From Pandoraea sp. (GTDB taxonomy: Bacteria > Pseudomonadota > Gammaproteobacteria > Burkholderiales > Burkholderiaceae): DNA of 64,000 nucleotides. Both the position numbers and the translations under genes were made by a program. Of the stretch, positions 44,600 to 57,086 are shown piece after piece; the first letter of the stretch is position 1; each line of letters begins with the position of its first letter. The notes below the pieces were generated by a model. It was not told the origin of the DNA, did no database searches, and was given only the letters and a program-made list of their open reading frames with translations. The stretch spans positions 124,001 to 188,000 of the forward strand of contig NZ_SCSK01000067.1 in NCBI RefSeq assembly GCF_004297875.1. Reading direction: 5' to 3'.

Positions 44600-45784
44600 A
44601 TGACACAACGCCTCGTCATACTTGGCTCTACCGGATCGATCGGCGACAGCACGATCGACGTGGTGGCGCGTCATCCCGACCGTTTCAGTGTGCATGCGCT
44701 GACGGCCCACCATAATCTCGACAAGCTCTTCGAGCAATGTTGCGCGCTGCGCCCGGCCCTAGCCGTCATTGGCGATGCCGACAAAGCAGCCGAGCTCGAA
44801 CGGCGGCTGCGTACCAAGGGGCTTGCAACCGAGGTCGCGTATGGTCCGCAGGCGTTGTGCGCCGCCGCTGCCGCGCCGGAAGCGGATACCGTGGTCGCGG
44901 CGATCGTTGGCGCTGCGGGGCTGCCGCCAACGTTGGCGGCAGCGCGAACCGGCAAGCGTATCCTGCTGGCAAACAAGGAAGCGTTGGTCATGTCCGGGGC
45001 GCTTTTCATGCAGGCCGTCGCGGATGGCGGCGCCGAGCTGTTGCCGCTGGACAGCGAGCACAATGCCATCTTTCAGTGCCTGCCGTTTGCCACTGGCGCT
45101 TCGTCGCGGTCCGGCACCGGCGTGGAGCGCCTTGTATTGACGGCGTCGGGCGGGCCGTTTCGTGAGCGTGAACTGGCAACGCTCGCGAACGTTACGCCCG
45201 ATGAGGCTTGTGCCCACCCGAACTGGGTGATGGGCCGCAAGATTTCGGTCGATTCGGCGACCATGATGAACAAGGGCCTGGAAGTCATCGAGGCGCACTG
45301 GCTGTTCGGCATGCCGGCCTCGCGCATCGAAGTGTTGATTCACCCCCAAAGCGTGATCCACTCGATGGTTTCTTATGCAGATGGCTCGATACTTGCTCAG
45401 TTGGGTAATCCTGACATGCGTACACCGATCGCGCATGCGCTCGCTCATCCGCAGCGCATCCAGTCGGGCGTCAAGCCACTGGATCTTGCCGAGGTGGCGC
45501 GCCTGACTTTCGAGCGTCCCAATTTGCAGCGCTTTCCATGCCTGCGTCTGGCATTCGAGGCGCTCGAGTTGGGCGGCACGGCGAGCACCATTCTGAATGC
45601 GTCCAATGAAGTGGCCGTTGCGGCGTTTCTCGATCGCCGTATCGGTTTTACCGCGATCGCGACGCTCGTCGAAGACGTTCTCAAGCGCATGCCGTCGAGC
45701 CAGGCTACATCGCTCGACGACGTGCTTGAAGTCGACCGGCGCGCTCGCGCGTTATCACGCGAAGTACTCGCGCGCCTGGGGTGA
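44600..45784 (+). CDS. dxr: 1-deoxy-D-xylulose 5-phosphate reductoisomerase
   Basis: [45 protein letters not shown]. Confidence 0.97.
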   Translation: MTQRLVILGSTGSIGDSTIDVVARHPDRFSVHALTAHHNLDKLFEQCCALRPALAVIGDADKAAELERRLRTKGLATEVAYGPQALCAAAAAPEADTVVAAIVGAAGLPPTLAAARTGKRILLANKEALVMSGALFMQAVADGGAELLPLDSEHNAIFQCLPFATGASSRSGTGVERLVLTASGGPFRERELATLANVTPDEACAHPNWVMGRKISVDSATMMNKGLEVIEAHWLFGMPASRIEVLIHPQSVIHSMVSYADGSILAQLGNPDMRTPIAHALAHPQRIQSGVKPLDLAEVARLTFERPNLQRFPCLRLAFEALELGGTASTILNASNEVAVAAFLDRRIGFTAIATLVEDVLKRMPSSQATSLDDVLEVDRRARALSREVLARLG

Positions 45785-45796
45785 TCGGAAGCCCAG

Positions 45797-47158
45797 ATGA
45801 TTGACTTCACGACCACGATCCTGGCTTTTGTCGTCGCTATTGGCGTGCTCGTGGTTATTCACGAATTCGGTCATTACTGGGTGGCGCGACGATGCGGTGT
45901 GAAGGTGCTGCGATTCAGTGTAGGTTTTGGCAAGCGGTTATTCAGTTGGCGGCATGGTCCTGACCAGACCGAATTCGCCGTTTGCGCGTTGCCGCTTGGC
46001 GGCTACGTGCGCATGCTCGATGAGCGCGACGAGACCCAGCAGGTGCCCGCGAATGAGGCGCACCGGGCCTTTAACCGGCAGACCGTAGGCAAGCGCTTCC
46101 TGATCGTGCTGGCCGGACCCGTCGCGAATTTCCTGTTGGCAATTCTCCTGTACGCGAGCCTGAATCTGGCCGGCGTGCTCGAGCCGTCTGCCCGGCTGGC
46201 GCCGCCGCCTGCCGGAACGATCGCAGCCGCCGCCGGGCTCAGCGGTGGCGAGACGGTGGTGGGAATTCGCGATCGAGACGGTAGCGTCACGCCGGTGCGA
46301 TCCTGGGATGATCTGCGTTGGCAAATGCTCGACCCAGTCGTCAGCGCGGGTTCGATCACGTTGGTCGCCGGCGGTGATCAGGCGGGGCGCGATTATCGGC
46401 TCAATCTCGCTGGAAGCCGCATCGGCACTGATGACGACTTCATGCGACGGCTCGGCTTGCAACCAGCCGCCCAAATTTTCATTAGTGACGTCATTTCAAA
46501 TGGGTCGGGTGCCCAAGCAGGCTTGCGGGCTGGTGATCAAGTGATCGAAATCGACGGGCGACCACTGTATTCCGCCTCGACGCTGGTGTCTGCCGTGCAT
46601 GCCGACGCCGGGCGTGCCGTCCAGTTGACCGTGCTGCGCAATGGACAGACGCAAACGCTAACCGTGACGCCTCGTGCGCAACGCGACAGTAAAGGGAATT
46701 TGGAAGGCAAGATCGGCGTTGTCCTGGTCAACCGAATGCACACCGTGGAAGTTCGCTACGGTCCGCTGCAAGCCATTCAACGCGGCGTACAACACACTTG
46801 GGACGTGACCCGATTCTCGTTTCAGATGCTGGGCAGGATGATTGTCGGGCAAGCGTCGCTGAAGAATCTTAGCGGGCCTGTCACCATCGCTGATTACGCC
46901 GGTCAATCGGCGCGCTTGGGGCTCAGCTATTTCGTTGCTTTCCTGGCGCTGGTCAGCATCAGTCTCGGCGTGCTGAATCTGTTGCCGATTCCGGTTTTGG
47001 ACGGGGGCTATCTGTTATATTATGCGGTCGAAGCAATCACTGGTCGAGCAGTTCCCGAGCAGTGGCAGGGTGTGTTGCAGCGGATCGGTTTGATTTGCAT
47101 TGTGCTGCTATCCGCCGTTGCCCTATCTAACGACCTGTCAAAATTGCTGCATTTTTGA
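45797..47158 (+). CDS. rseP: Intramembrane zinc metalloprotease RseP
   Basis: VVIHEFGHYWVARRCGVKVLRFSVGFG (HExxH), PDZ domain, LLPIPVLDGGYL. Confidence 0.96.
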   Translation: MIDFTTTILAFVVAIGVLVVIHEFGHYWVARRCGVKVLRFSVGFGKRLFSWRHGPDQTEFAVCALPLGGYVRMLDERDETQQVPANEAHRAFNRQTVGKRFLIVLAGPVANFLLAILLYASLNLAGVLEPSARLAPPPAGTIAAAAGLSGGETVVGIRDRDGSVTPVRSWDDLRWQMLDPVVSAGSITLVAGGDQAGRDYRLNLAGSRIGTDDDFMRRLGLQPAAQIFISDVISNGSGAQAGLRAGDQVIEIDGRPLYSASTLVSAVHADAGRAVQLTVLRNGQTQTLTVTPRAQRDSKGNLEGKIGVVLVNRMHTVEVRYGPLQAIQRGVQHTWDVTRFSFQMLGRMIVGQASLKNLSGPVTIADYAGQSARLGLSYFVAFLALVSISLGVLNLLPIPVLDGGYLLYYAVEAITGRAVPEQWQGVLQRIGLICIVLLSAVALSNDLSKLLHF

Positions 47159-47226
47159 TGGCGTCACATGTCCGCCGGCGGCGGGAAATCCGATATTACG
47201 GTTAAATAGTTTCTTGGGGAAGCAAG

Positions 47227-49533
47227 TTGTCCAAAAAATATCACCTTCTTCCGAAAACCCTGGTGACGGCAGTGTTGGCTGCTTACGGACTGGCCGCTCA
47301 TGCGGTGACGCCCTTCGTCGTGAAGGACATCCGGGTTGAAGGTTTGCGGCGTATCGAACCGGGCACCGTGTTTGCCTATTTGCCGGTCAAGACCGGCGAG
47401 TTGTTCAACGACGAGAAAGGCACTGAAGCGATTCGGGCGCTTTACGCGACGGGATTGTTCAGTGACGTAAGTGTCGAAGAAGCACCCGGCGACATACTGA
47501 TGATTCACGTGGACGAACGTCCAGCGATCTCGTCCGTCGATTTTCTTGGCATCAAGGAATTCGATAAGGATGCGCTGACCAAAGCGCTTTCGGCGGTCGG
47601 ATTGGCCGTGGGTCAGAGCTTCAACCGCAACTTGCTCGACAAGGCCGAGCAAGAACTCAAGCGGCAGTACCTGACCCGCGGCTATTACGCGGCCGAGGTC
47701 AAGACCACTGTCACGCCGATGGACAGCAATCGGGTTGGCATCCAGTTTTCCGTGACCGAGGGACCGAAGGCCGAGATTCGGCAGATCAACTTCGTGGGCA
47801 ACAAGGCATTCTCCGCTTCGGACCTGCGTGCCGAAATGGAGCTGGGGACGCCCAACTGGTTTTCCTGGTACTCGAAGAACGATCTGTATTCGAAGGAAAA
47901 GCTGACCGGCGACCTGGAAAAACTACGCTCCTTTTACTTGAATCGCGGTTATCTGGAATTCAACATCGATTCGACTGACGTGTCGATCACGCCAGACAAG
48001 CAATCGATGTATCTGACGCTCAATTTGCACGAAGGCGAGCCCTACAAGGTGTCTGGCGTCAAGTTGGTCGGAGACATGCTCGGCAAGCGCGACGCGATCG
48101 AAAAGCTGGTGCAACTGAAGGCAGGCGACACCTTCTCGGCAGCCAAGCTGCAAGGTACCACCAAAGCCATCACGAGCATGCTCGGAAATTATGGCTTTGC
48201 GTTTGCCAGCGTCAGCGCTCAGCCGCAAGTCGACCGCAAAAAGCATACCGTCGCGCTTACACTGGTGGTGGAGCCGGGGCGGCGCTTCTATGTCAACAAG
48301 ATCAACATCGTCGGCAACTCTCGCACGCGCGACGTGGTGATTCGACGCGAGATGCGCCAACTCGAGAGTTCCTGGTTCGACGCAGCGAAACTCAAGCTGT
48401 CGAAAGACCGCATCAATCGTCTCGGCTATTTCACCGATGTCGACGTGACCACGCAGCCGGTGGCCGGCTCACCCGACCAGGTCAATATCACGGTCAGAGT
48501 CAAGGAAAAGCCGACAGGCACCATCAACGTCGGGGCCGGCTTCTCGTCGACCGATAAGGTCGTGCTGACAGCGGGCATCAGCCAGGACAACGTCTTTGGG
48601 TCGGGCACCAGCCTGTCGATGAATGTGAATACGGGCAAGACCTATCGAACCCTGACAGTTACCCAGGTCGATCCCTATTTCACGGTCGATGGCATCAGTC
48701 GTATCACCGATCTCTACTACCGCACGTATCAGCCGCTGTTGCTGACGAGCAATAGTGATTTCCGTATCAACACGACGGGCGGTAGCCTGAAGTTCGGTAT
48801 TCCGTTCTCCGAGAGCGACACAGTTTACTTCGGCATCGGTATGGAGCAGACCAAGCTTCATCTGACTAACGATGGAACTACGCCGCAACGCTATATCGAT
48901 TACGCGAATCAGTTCGGCTATGTCAGCAACAATTATCCGTTCACGATCGGATGGTCGCGGGATACCCGTGACAGCGCGCTGGTGCCTACGGAAGGTCATT
49001 ATCAGCAGGCCAACATCGAAGTCGGTACCCCGATCGGCACCACCAAGTATTACCGGGCGTTCTACCAGCACCAGTTCTACTATCCGATCGCTCGCGGCTA
49101 TACGTTGTCGATGAATGGCGAAATCGGATATGGCCACGGTTTTGGCGGCGAACCGTTCCCGATTTTCAAGAACTATTATGCTGGCGGTATCGGATCGGTG
49201 CGTGGCTATTCACCGAGTTCCCTGGGGCCGCACGACACCAATGGCGATCCGCTGGGCGGCGCGTCGGAATTGATCGGCAATATCGAAATGAGTTTCCCGT
49301 TGCCGGGCACCGGCTATGACCGCACGCTTCGGGTGTTCACCTTCCTGGACGGCGGTAACGTGTTCGATGAAGGGCAGCCCTACAAACTTAACGAGTTGCG
49401 TTACTCTTACGGCTTTGGTTTGTCGTGGATTTCGCCGATTGGCCCGCTGAAAATCAGTATGGGTTTCCCGCTGGTTCGCAAGGCCGGGGATCAGTATCAG
49501 AAATTCCAGTTCCAGGTCGGAACATCGTTCTAA
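47227..49533 (+). CDS. bamA: Outer membrane protein assembly factor BamA (TTG start)
   Basis: Signal peptide, POTRA repeats, C-terminal beta barrel with VRGYSPSSLGP. Confidence 0.96.
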   Translation: MSKKYHLLPKTLVTAVLAAYGLAAHAVTPFVVKDIRVEGLRRIEPGTVFAYLPVKTGELFNDEKGTEAIRALYATGLFSDVSVEEAPGDILMIHVDERPAISSVDFLGIKEFDKDALTKALSAVGLAVGQSFNRNLLDKAEQELKRQYLTRGYYAAEVKTTVTPMDSNRVGIQFSVTEGPKAEIRQINFVGNKAFSASDLRAEMELGTPNWFSWYSKNDLYSKEKLTGDLEKLRSFYLNRGYLEFNIDSTDVSITPDKQSMYLTLNLHEGEPYKVSGVKLVGDMLGKRDAIEKLVQLKAGDTFSAAKLQGTTKAITSMLGNYGFAFASVSAQPQVDRKKHTVALTLVVEPGRRFYVNKINIVGNSRTRDVVIRREMRQLESSWFDAAKLKLSKDRINRLGYFTDVDVTTQPVAGSPDQVNITVRVKEKPTGTINVGAGFSSTDKVVLTAGISQDNVFGSGTSLSMNVNTGKTYRTLTVTQVDPYFTVDGISRITDLYYRTYQPLLLTSNSDFRINTTGGSLKFGIPFSESDTVYFGIGMEQTKLHLTNDGTTPQRYIDYANQFGYVSNNYPFTIGWSRDTRDSALVPTEGHYQQANIEVGTPIGTTKYYRAFYQHQFYYPIARGYTLSMNGEIGYGHGFGGEPFPIFKNYYAGGIGSVRGYSPSSLGPHDTNGDPLGGASELIGNIEMSFPLPGTGYDRTLRVFTFLDGGNVFDEGQPYKLNELRYSYGFGLSWISPIGPLKISMGFPLVRKAGDQYQKFQFQVGTSF

Positions 49534-49575
49534 ATGCGATAGGCGACCGTTCGGACGCGTCGCTATTGAAGGGGT

Positions 49576-50130
49576 ATGAGATTGAACAGAATACGCAAGC
49601 ATTGGACCACCGGCTTGGCAGCGGTGCTGTTGGCGTGCACTGCGCTGCACGCGTCCGCGCAGGAGGCTCGCATCGCCGCGGTGAACTCCGACCGCATCCT
49701 GCGAGACTCGTTGCCGGCCAGGGTGGCGCAAGCCAAGCTCGAGAAAGAGTTTTCAAAACGGGATCATGATCTTCAATTGATGGCGCAGCGCCTTAAAACC
49801 ATGTCCGAGAAGTTGGACAAGGACGGCCCGACGCTGTCGCCGATCGATCGCGCCAATCGTCAGCGTGAGCTGAACGATCTGAATAACGAGTTCCTGACCA
49901 AGCAGCGTGAATTCCGCGACGACTTGAATCAGCGCCGCAATGAAGAGCTGGCGTCGATTCTCGATCAGGCGAATCGTGTCATCAAGCAGATTGCCGAGAA
50001 GGACAAATACGACCTCATCGTGCAAGAAGCGGTCTACGTCAGTCCTCGGATCGATATCACCGATCAGGTGTTGCGCGTGATGAACGGCGGCACGCTGTCA
50101 CCGAACGCCGCGAGTGCGCCGAGCAAGTGA
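49576..50130 (+). CDS. skp: OmpH/Skp family periplasmic chaperone
   Basis: Signal peptide, [28 protein letters not shown], coiled coil; between bamA and lpxD. Confidence 0.92.
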   Translation: MRLNRIRKHWTTGLAAVLLACTALHASAQEARIAAVNSDRILRDSLPARVAQAKLEKEFSKRDHDLQLMAQRLKTMSEKLDKDGPTLSPIDRANRQRELNDLNNEFLTKQREFRDDLNQRRNEELASILDQANRVIKQIAEKDKYDLIVQEAVYVSPRIDITDQVLRVMNGGTLSPNAASAPSK

Positions 50131-50140
50131 GAGCGCTGAA

Positions 50141-51205
50141 ATGACGTCGTTCTCGCTGGCGGAACTGGTGGCGAAATTCGGCGGTGAACTCATCGGCGAT
50201 AGCGAGACGACGGTCACGGGACTGGCGCCGCTGGAACATGCCGAGCGCGGTCAACTGGCGTTTTTGTCGAATCCGCTGTATCTGAATCAGGTTGCGTCGT
50301 CTCGCGCCGGCGCGATCATTTTGGCGCGTCGCGATTTCGAAAAGGTCGAACGCACCTCTGGCCGTAACTGGATTATCGCGGCAAACCCCTACGCTTATTT
50401 TGCTCGCGTTGCGCAGTTGCTTGCCGCCTCCAATGCCCCTGCGGTGATTCCCGGCGTGCACGCCAGCGCAGTCATAGATCCATCGGCCCGCATTGCCGCC
50501 AGCGCGAGTATTGGGCCGAATACCGTCATCGAAGCCGGAGTGTTGATTGGCGAGCGGGTGTGCATACAGGCCAATTGCTTCGTCGGGCGCGGTACCGTGA
50601 TCGGCGACGACACGCTGATCTATGCCAATGTCACCCTCTATCATGGCAGTGTGATTGGCGCTCGCAACATCCTGCACGCAAGCGTGGTAATCGGTGCCGA
50701 CGGATTCGGATTTGCCCCCGATTTCTCCTCGCAGGGCGGCGAGTGGGTGAAGATCCCTCAGGTCGGTCGAGCGGTTCTAGAAGACGATGTCGAGGTTGGC
50801 GCCAGCACCAGCATCGATCGCGGTGCGATGGCTGATACCGTGATCGAGCGAGGCTGCAAAATCGATAATCAAGTGCAGATCGGCCACAATGTCCGGGTTG
50901 GCGCCTACACGGTGATCGCGGGTTGCGCGGGTATCGCGGGCAGCACGACGATCGGGCGCTACTGCATGATCGGCGGGGCGGCAGGTATCGCAGGGCACGT
51001 CACCATAGCCGATAGAGTGACGATCGCGGCAAAATCCGGGGTCACCAAATCGATCTCCAAGCCAGGCACCTACAGCAATGCCTTGACAGCAATTCCTCAT
51101 GCCGAGTGGAATAAAAATGCCGCCATCGTGCGCAATCTCGACAAGATGCGCGATCGAATCAAACAACTCGAGGCGATCGTCAAAGATTTGCAGAACACCA
51201 AATGA
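50141..51205 (+). CDS. lpxD: UDP-3-O-(3-hydroxymyristoyl)glucosamine N-acyltransferase
   Basis: [17 protein letters not shown], hexapeptide repeats, [13 protein letters not shown]. Confidence 0.97.
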   Translation: MTSFSLAELVAKFGGELIGDSETTVTGLAPLEHAERGQLAFLSNPLYLNQVASSRAGAIILARRDFEKVERTSGRNWIIAANPYAYFARVAQLLAASNAPAVIPGVHASAVIDPSARIAASASIGPNTVIEAGVLIGERVCIQANCFVGRGTVIGDDTLIYANVTLYHGSVIGARNILHASVVIGADGFGFAPDFSSQGGEWVKIPQVGRAVLEDDVEVGASTSIDRGAMADTVIERGCKIDNQVQIGHNVRVGAYTVIAGCAGIAGSTTIGRYCMIGGAAGIAGHVTIADRVTIAAKSGVTKSISKPGTYSNALTAIPHAEWNKNAAIVRNLDKMRDRIKQLEAIVKDLQNTK

Positions 51206-51666
51206 ACCAGAACACCGTCAAAATCGATATTCACCAGATTCTCAAGCTGCTGCCGCACCGCTACCCCATGCTGTTGGTTGATCGCGTCATCGAGCTCGAG
51301 CCCCACAAGAGCATCACGGCGATCAAAAACGTGACGATCAATGAGCCGTTCTTTACTGGTCATTACCCGCAACGGCCCGTGATGCCCGGGGTGCTGATCA
51401 TCGAGGCCCTGGCGCAGACCGCGGCTTTATTGACATTCTCAGAAGACACCGAGCACGGTGAGGATTCGCTGTATTACTTCGTCGGCATCGATGGTGCTCG
51501 TTTCAAGCGGCCCGTCGAGCCGGGCGATCAGATGGTGCTTCATGTCGACTTCGAGCGTTTTTTGCGCGGCATCTGGAAGTTCAAGGGGCGGGCAATGGTT
51601 GATGGCGTCGTTGCTGCAGAGGCCGAGTTCATGTGCATGATCAAGAAGAACCCTGAAGCCAACTGA
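51202..51666 (+). CDS. fabZ: 3-hydroxyacyl-ACP dehydratase FabZ
   Basis: [53 protein letters not shown]. Confidence 0.97.
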   Translation: MNQNTVKIDIHQILKLLPHRYPMLLVDRVIELEPHKSITAIKNVTINEPFFTGHYPQRPVMPGVLIIEALAQTAALLTFSEDTEHGEDSLYYFVGIDGARFKRPVEPGDQMVLHVDFERFLRGIWKFKGRAMVDGVVAAEAEFMCMIKKNPEAN

Positions 51667-51682
51667 CGGGTACCGGAACAAG

Positions 51683-52474
51683 ATGGCGAATATCCACTCC
51701 ACCGCGATTGTCGACCCGAAAGCGACACTGGCAGACGACGTGTCGATCGGCCCTTATGCGGTCATTGGCCCCGATGTCACGTTGGGCAGCGGTACTCAAA
51801 TCGGTTCTCACAGCGTGGTCGAAGGGCATACGACGCTTGGCAAGGACAACCGCATCGGCCATTTCGCCTCGGTCGGCGGCATGCCGCAGGATATGAAATA
51901 TCGGGGTGAGCCGACTCGGCTGGAGATCGGTGATCGCAACACAATCCGCGAATTCACCACGATTCACACGGGCACCGCGCAGGATGCGGGAGTCACCCGT
52001 ATCGGCAACGATAACTGGATCATGGCCTACGTGCATATCGCGCACGATTGCCAGGTCGGCAACAATACGGTGTTCTCCAGCAACGCCCAGATTGCTGGGC
52101 ACGTGCATGTCGGTGACTGGGCCATTCTCGGCGGCATGGCGGGGGTGCACCAATTCGTGCGCATCGGCGCGCACGCGATGCTCGGTGGCGCCTCTGCACT
52201 CGTGCAGGACATCCCTCCCTTCGTGATTGCCGCCGGCGACAAGGCGGTACCGCACGGCGTCAACGTCGAAGGTCTGCGGAGGAGAGGATTTTCCGCCGAG
52301 ACCATTGCCGCGCTGCGCAACGCATACAAACTGGTCTACAAGAGCGGTTTGACACTCGAGGAAGCCAAGTTGCAGATTTCCGCGTTGGCGGCCGCTGAGA
52401 CGGGGGCCGTGGCCGACGCGCTGCGCTGTTGGCTCGATTTCCTGAATACGGCCACACGCGGCATCATTCGCTGA
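51683..52474 (+). CDS. lpxA: UDP-N-acetylglucosamine acyltransferase
   Basis: [29 protein letters not shown]; hexapeptide repeats. Confidence 0.97.
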   Translation: MANIHSTAIVDPKATLADDVSIGPYAVIGPDVTLGSGTQIGSHSVVEGHTTLGKDNRIGHFASVGGMPQDMKYRGEPTRLEIGDRNTIREFTTIHTGTAQDAGVTRIGNDNWIMAYVHIAHDCQVGNNTVFSSNAQIAGHVHVGDWAILGGMAGVHQFVRIGAHAMLGGASALVQDIPPFVIAAGDKAVPHGVNVEGLRRRGFSAETIAALRNAYKLVYKSGLTLEEAKLQISALAAAETGAVADALRCWLDFLNTATRGIIR

Positions 52475-52491
52475 GGTCTGAGGGCCACGCG

Positions 52492-53661
52492 ATGACTATG
52501 CCATCGGGAGGACTGCGCCTGGCAATGGCCGCCGGAGAGCCCTCCGGTGACCTGCTGGGCGGCGCATTGCTGTCGTCCTTGTCGGCGCGACTGCCGATCG
52601 ATACCACCTATTTCGGCATTGGCGGCCCCAAGATGAGCGCCGCCGGTTTTCACGCAAATTGGCCGATCGACAAGCTGGCCGTACGCGGCTACGTCGAGGT
52701 ACTGCACAATTTGCGGGATATCCTGGCGATTCGCCGTGATCTGCGGCGCACCTTGCTCGCCACGCCGCCGGATATCTTCATCGGCATCGATGCGCCTGAT
52801 TTCAATTTTTCTGTCGAGGAAGCGCTACGCGCGGCCGGCGTGCCGGTTGCGCATTTCGTCAGCCCGTCGATTTGGGCATGGCGCGGAGGCAAGATAAAAA
52901 AGATCCGGGGCGCGGTCGACCACATGCTGTGTCTGTTTCCATTCGAGCCGGAAATCTATCATCGCGCCGGCGTTGCCGCGACGTTCGTCGGGCACCCGTT
53001 GGCAGACGTCATTCCCATGTGCCCCGATCCGGCTGCTGCACGCCGGCGTCTCGGCCTCTCTGAAGAGGGCCAGATCGTCGCGGTCTTGCCCGGCAGTCGG
53101 CGTGCCGAAATTGCATTGCTGACACCGGTCTTCCTTGCCGCGATGGCATTGATGCAGACGCGTCAGCCTGGTTTGCGGTTCGTGCTGCCGGCTGCCTCCG
53201 AGACGCTGCGCGAGCAGTTGCGGCCGCTGCTCGCCGCCTATCCCGAACTGGCGCTGACAGTGACCCGGGGAGCCTCCCACGATGCCCTCGAAGCCGCTGA
53301 TGCGGTATTGCTGGCCAGCGGAACGGCAACGCTGGAAGCCGCCTTATACAAAAAGCCGATGGTCATTTCCTACAAGGTCCCTTGGCTGACAGCGCAACTG
53401 ATGAAGCGCATGGGGTATTTGCCCTACGTCGGCTTACCGAATGTGCTCGCCGGTCGCTTCGTCGTGCCCGAACTGCTGCAGGAGGCCGCTACGCCGGAGG
53501 CGCTCGCCGAGGCGACGCTCTCGCAGTTGAACGACGATGACAATCGACGCACCCTGGCTGATTTGTTTACCGAAATGCACGTCACGCTCAAACGGGATGC
53601 CGCCGCGCGCGCGGCCGACGTGATTGTCGGAATGCTGCCGGCCGGCCGGAGCGCAGGATGA
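52492..53661 (+). CDS. lpxB: Lipid-A-disaccharide synthase
   Basis: [39 protein letters not shown]. Confidence 0.97.
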   Translation: MTMPSGGLRLAMAAGEPSGDLLGGALLSSLSARLPIDTTYFGIGGPKMSAAGFHANWPIDKLAVRGYVEVLHNLRDILAIRRDLRRTLLATPPDIFIGIDAPDFNFSVEEALRAAGVPVAHFVSPSIWAWRGGKIKKIRGAVDHMLCLFPFEPEIYHRAGVAATFVGHPLADVIPMCPDPAAARRRLGLSEEGQIVAVLPGSRRAEIALLTPVFLAAMALMQTRQPGLRFVLPAASETLREQLRPLLAAYPELALTVTRGASHDALEAADAVLLASGTATLEAALYKKPMVISYKVPWLTAQLMKRMGYLPYVGLPNVLAGRFVVPELLQEAATPEALAEATLSQLNDDDNRRTLADLFTEMHVTLKRDAAARAADVIVGMLPAGRSAG

Positions 53662-54284
53662 ACCGCCGGCACAACGCCTCGCAAATCGCCCTTGCGTTCG
53701 ACGCCCCCGACGATCTGGCGTGCGGCGTCGACGAGGCTGGGCGCGGCCCGCTTGCCGGCCCGGTGGTGGCCGCCGCGGTCATTCTTGATCCGGCCCGGCC
53801 AATCGGCGGGTTGGCCGATTCCAAAAAGCTTACGGCAAAGCGGCGCGAAGTGCTTTACGAGCAAATCCAGGAAAGGGCGTTGGCATGGCATATCGCGCTT
53901 GCCGACGTCGAGGAAATCGATCGCCTGAACATTCTGCATGCAACCATGCTGGCGATGCAGCGTGCGATCGCTGGATTGCAGCCACAGCCGACGTTGGCCC
54001 TGATCGACGGTAATCGCTGTCCGACCCTGCCGATGCGCGCCGAGGCAATCGTCAAGGGCGATGACAAGGTCGCCGCGATTTCCGCCGCGTCGATTCTGGC
54101 CAAGGTATCGCGTGACCGGATGCTTTGCACGCTGCACGCAAGCTACCCGCAGTATGGCTTCGATGTCCATAGTGGCTATCCGACGCCGCAGCATTTGGCC
54201 GCGTTGCGTGAATTCGGTGCGACCCCTCATCATCGGCGATCCTTTGCCCCGGTGCGTGACGTATTGGCGGCGACCAGCGCTTAA
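53658..54284 (+). CDS. rnhB: Ribonuclease HII
   Basis: [36 protein letters not shown]. Confidence 0.97.
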   Translation: MNRRHNASQIALAFDAPDDLACGVDEAGRGPLAGPVVAAAVILDPARPIGGLADSKKLTAKRREVLYEQIQERALAWHIALADVEEIDRLNILHATMLAMQRAIAGLQPQPTLALIDGNRCPTLPMRAEAIVKGDDKVAAISAASILAKVSRDRMLCTLHASYPQYGFDVHSGYPTPQHLAALREFGATPHHRRSFAPVRDVLAATSA

Positions 54285-54293
54285 GGACCCGGC

Positions 54294-55076
54294 ATGAAGC
54301 ACATCACCTCCAAGGACAATGCGTTTTTCAAGCACCTGAAGCAGCTCGCGCACTCCAGCCAGCAGCGGCGCCGGGCCGGCAATGCGCTGCTCGAGGGCAT
54401 CCATCTGGCCGATGCCTATCTGGATGCCTGCGGTCAGCCGCTGCACTGCGTGGTGTCGGAGTCGGCGCTGGACAGCGCCGGCGTGCAGGACGTGCTCGCG
54501 CGGGTCGACAGCGAGCGTCTGATCTGCCTGCCCGAGGCGCTCTTTCACGGCCTGAGCACCGTCGTCAACGGTATCGATCTGCTTTTCGTGGTAACGGTGC
54601 CAACGGGGCGGTTACCGGAGCATCAATCCACGGACTGCGTGATTCTCGACGCCGTACAGGACGCCGGTAATGTCGGCTCAATTCTGCGCAGTGCGGCTGC
54701 CGCCGGTATTCCGGACGTCTATTGCACCGCGGGGACAGCCTTTTGCTGGTCGGCCAAAGTATTGCGGGCCGGCATGGGGGCGCACTTCCTGCTCAATATC
54801 GTGGAGCACTGCACATTCGAAGGACTGGCTCCGCGGCTCTCGGGGCAAATTCTGGCAACTACCTCCCACGCCGACCAGACCATCTACCAACAGGATCTGA
54901 CGCAACCGGTAGCGTGGATTTTCGGTAACGAGGGCGCGGGGGTCTCGGAACCTTGGATGAGCGTAGTGACCCATCCAGTCAAAATTCCGCAACCCGGCGG
55001 CATGGAGTCGCTCAACGTGGCGGCCAGCGCCGCCGTGTGCCTGTTCGAGGCGGTTCGCCAGCGCAGCCGGCCATAG
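54294..55076 (+). CDS. TrmH/SpoU family RNA 2'-O-methyltransferase
   Basis: LDAVQDAGNVGSILRSAAAAG, IFGNEGAGVSE, SLNVAASAAVCLFE. Confidence 0.93.
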   Translation: MKHITSKDNAFFKHLKQLAHSSQQRRRAGNALLEGIHLADAYLDACGQPLHCVVSESALDSAGVQDVLARVDSERLICLPEALFHGLSTVVNGIDLLFVVTVPTGRLPEHQSTDCVILDAVQDAGNVGSILRSAAAAGIPDVYCTAGTAFCWSAKVLRAGMGAHFLLNIVEHCTFEGLAPRLSGQILATTSHADQTIYQQDLTQPVAWIFGNEGAGVSEPWMSVVTHPVKIPQPGGMESLNVAASAAVCLFEAVRQRSRP

Positions 55077-55098
55077 GAGGCGGCCGCACGCAGGCTCA

Positions 55099-55950
55099 TC
55101 AATAGCCGTCGCGCTCCAGACGTACTTCTTGCAGGATCGTCGTGGCGATTTCCTCGATCGACTTGTGCGTGGACGACAGCCATTTGATGCCCTCGCGCCG
55201 CATCATGGCTTCAGCCTCGTTCACTTCATAGCGGCAGTTCTCGAGCGACGCATACTTGCTGCCCGGCCGACGTTCATTGCGAATTTCGGAGAGCCGCGTC
55301 GGGTTGATCGACAAACCGAACAGCTTGTGCTTGAAGTGGCTCAGCGCCGATGGCAGGCGACCGCGCTCGAAATCGTCAGGGATCAGCGGATAATTTGCCG
55401 CCTTGACGCCATATTGCAGTGCCAGATAGAGGCTGGTCGGTGTTTTGCCGCTGCGCGACACACCCACCAGAATGACATCGGCGCTCTCGAGATTCTTGTC
55501 GGACTGCCCGTCATCATGAGCCAGCGAAAAATTGATCGCCTCGATACGATTCTTATAGGCGTCGCTATCCGCATTCTGGTGAAAACGTCCGATCGCATGC
55601 GTCGACTTCAGCTCCAGCTCGTGTTCCAGCGGTTCGATGAATTTCTGGAACATGTCGAGCACCAGGCCCCGCGTGCGCGTCACGATCGCATTGGCTTTGC
55701 TGTTGACCAGCGTGGTGAATACGATCGGGCGAACCCCTTCGACGCGCTCCACCTCATTGATTCGGCTGGCCGCCTCGTATGCCTTGTCGACCGAGTCCAC
55801 AAAAGGCAACCGGATCAGGCGAAAGCGCATTTCGAACTGCGTGAGAATGGAATGCGCAAAGGTTTCAGCCGTAATGCCGGTGCCGTCCGATACCAAAAAG
55901 ACGGGGCGGGGCGGGCGATCGGTCACGGCAGGCAGGTCGGAGGAGTTCAT
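55099..55950 (-). CDS. ppsR: PEP synthase regulatory protein (bifunctional kinase/pyrophosphorylase, DUF299)
   Basis: [41 protein letters not shown]. Confidence 0.95.
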   Translation of the reverse strand: MNSSDLPAVTDRPPRPVFLVSDGTGITAETFAHSILTQFEMRFRLIRLPFVDSVDKAYEAASRINEVERVEGVRPIVFTTLVNSKANAIVTRTRGLVLDMFQKFIEPLEHELELKSTHAIGRFHQNADSDAYKNRIEAINFSLAHDDGQSDKNLESADVILVGVSRSGKTPTSLYLALQYGVKAANYPLIPDDFERGRLPSALSHFKHKLFGLSINPTRLSEIRNERRPGSKYASLENCRYEVNEAEAMMRREGIKWLSSTHKSIEEIATTILQEVRLERDGY

Positions 55951-57086
55951 ATGGGGGGCGGCCAAGCGAGGGGCGGTTCGGTTTTTTGCATCGCAAAATG
56001 CAGCTTCGCACGGTAGAATAGCGGCAACTGTGCGACACGTGCTCGTGTCCGGATCGGACCTCGTCCGTAATAGAGGAAGCCCCAACCGTGAGGCGGGCGG
56101 TAGATTATAAAACGATTTATCTGAACAAGGCTTGTCCTTAGGGTCAGAGGAAACAGCAAAGTCGGGTCGTCACGGCCTGGCTTTGCCGGTGTAGAGACTG
56201 TTGGGCGGTTTCACCAACAGTCCTCGCACCGCAACTACCTGATTACCGTCAGGTACCGCAGTCGGCGGCATCATTTCCGCCGACAAGGCGGGGGTAATGG
56301 TTGTGCTTTCGAGCCTTCGAGCTCCGGATTGTGAAAAGGAAACGAGCGAAGCTCGGTGTGTCATTGTTCGACCCCATCCGAGGCTTGGGTGGGTGTAGTG
56401 AACCTGCTATACGACTAGCAGTAGCCTAGGAAGACATGCGTTGCTGGTAACGGCAGGGTGTGAAGCTCTTCCGACAACGTATCCCCCGGAAGTTTCGGGC
56501 GTGTCGATCCTGTGAAGGGTCGGTGCGGATACTCCTAGCAGCAAGGGGGTAAAGGAGCAAGGCTGGCTGAAATGGTCAACGTAAAGTGAACTGCTGATAA
56601 ACCTCGTCACTATTGAAGAGCCAAAGCTGCTTGCGGTATCGGGCTCTAGCCAAAATGGCATGCGGTCGGTTGACCCACTGGTTGCTTGGGTTACGTCGTC
56701 ATCAGACCGTCGGGGAAAAGGCAGGACCTGCCTCAGTCGTGTGACATGCCGGGAACGTGGTAAGCCCGTATCGTCGCTGGTCGAAGTCGACCAGCAAGGT
56801 GTTCCGCGAGGGGCACTGATGGCGGTGCGGGTATGGGATGACGGAAAAAGCGAAGGCTGGCCTGTAATCGGCCGGATAGGGGTTGAGACATTACCCCACG
56901 CGAAAGCGAGCCCACTTCCGTCTGGTCTACCGTCGTAAGACGGTCTGACTGACCTTTAGAAAACTGGTGGCGGTACGGACGTGTTCGTGCCGCCTTTGAA
57001 ATATTCCCCGCGGGGGGCGTTATCGCTCCCCGCAGGGGGAAGATGCGCCTCCCGTCTGGGGATTTCTTCCAGATGAGGAGAGCAGC

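Noticed and set aside
56170-57060. Short ORFs in the intron region upstream of the maturase
   Set aside because: Lie in structured group II intron domains I-III; not protein coding
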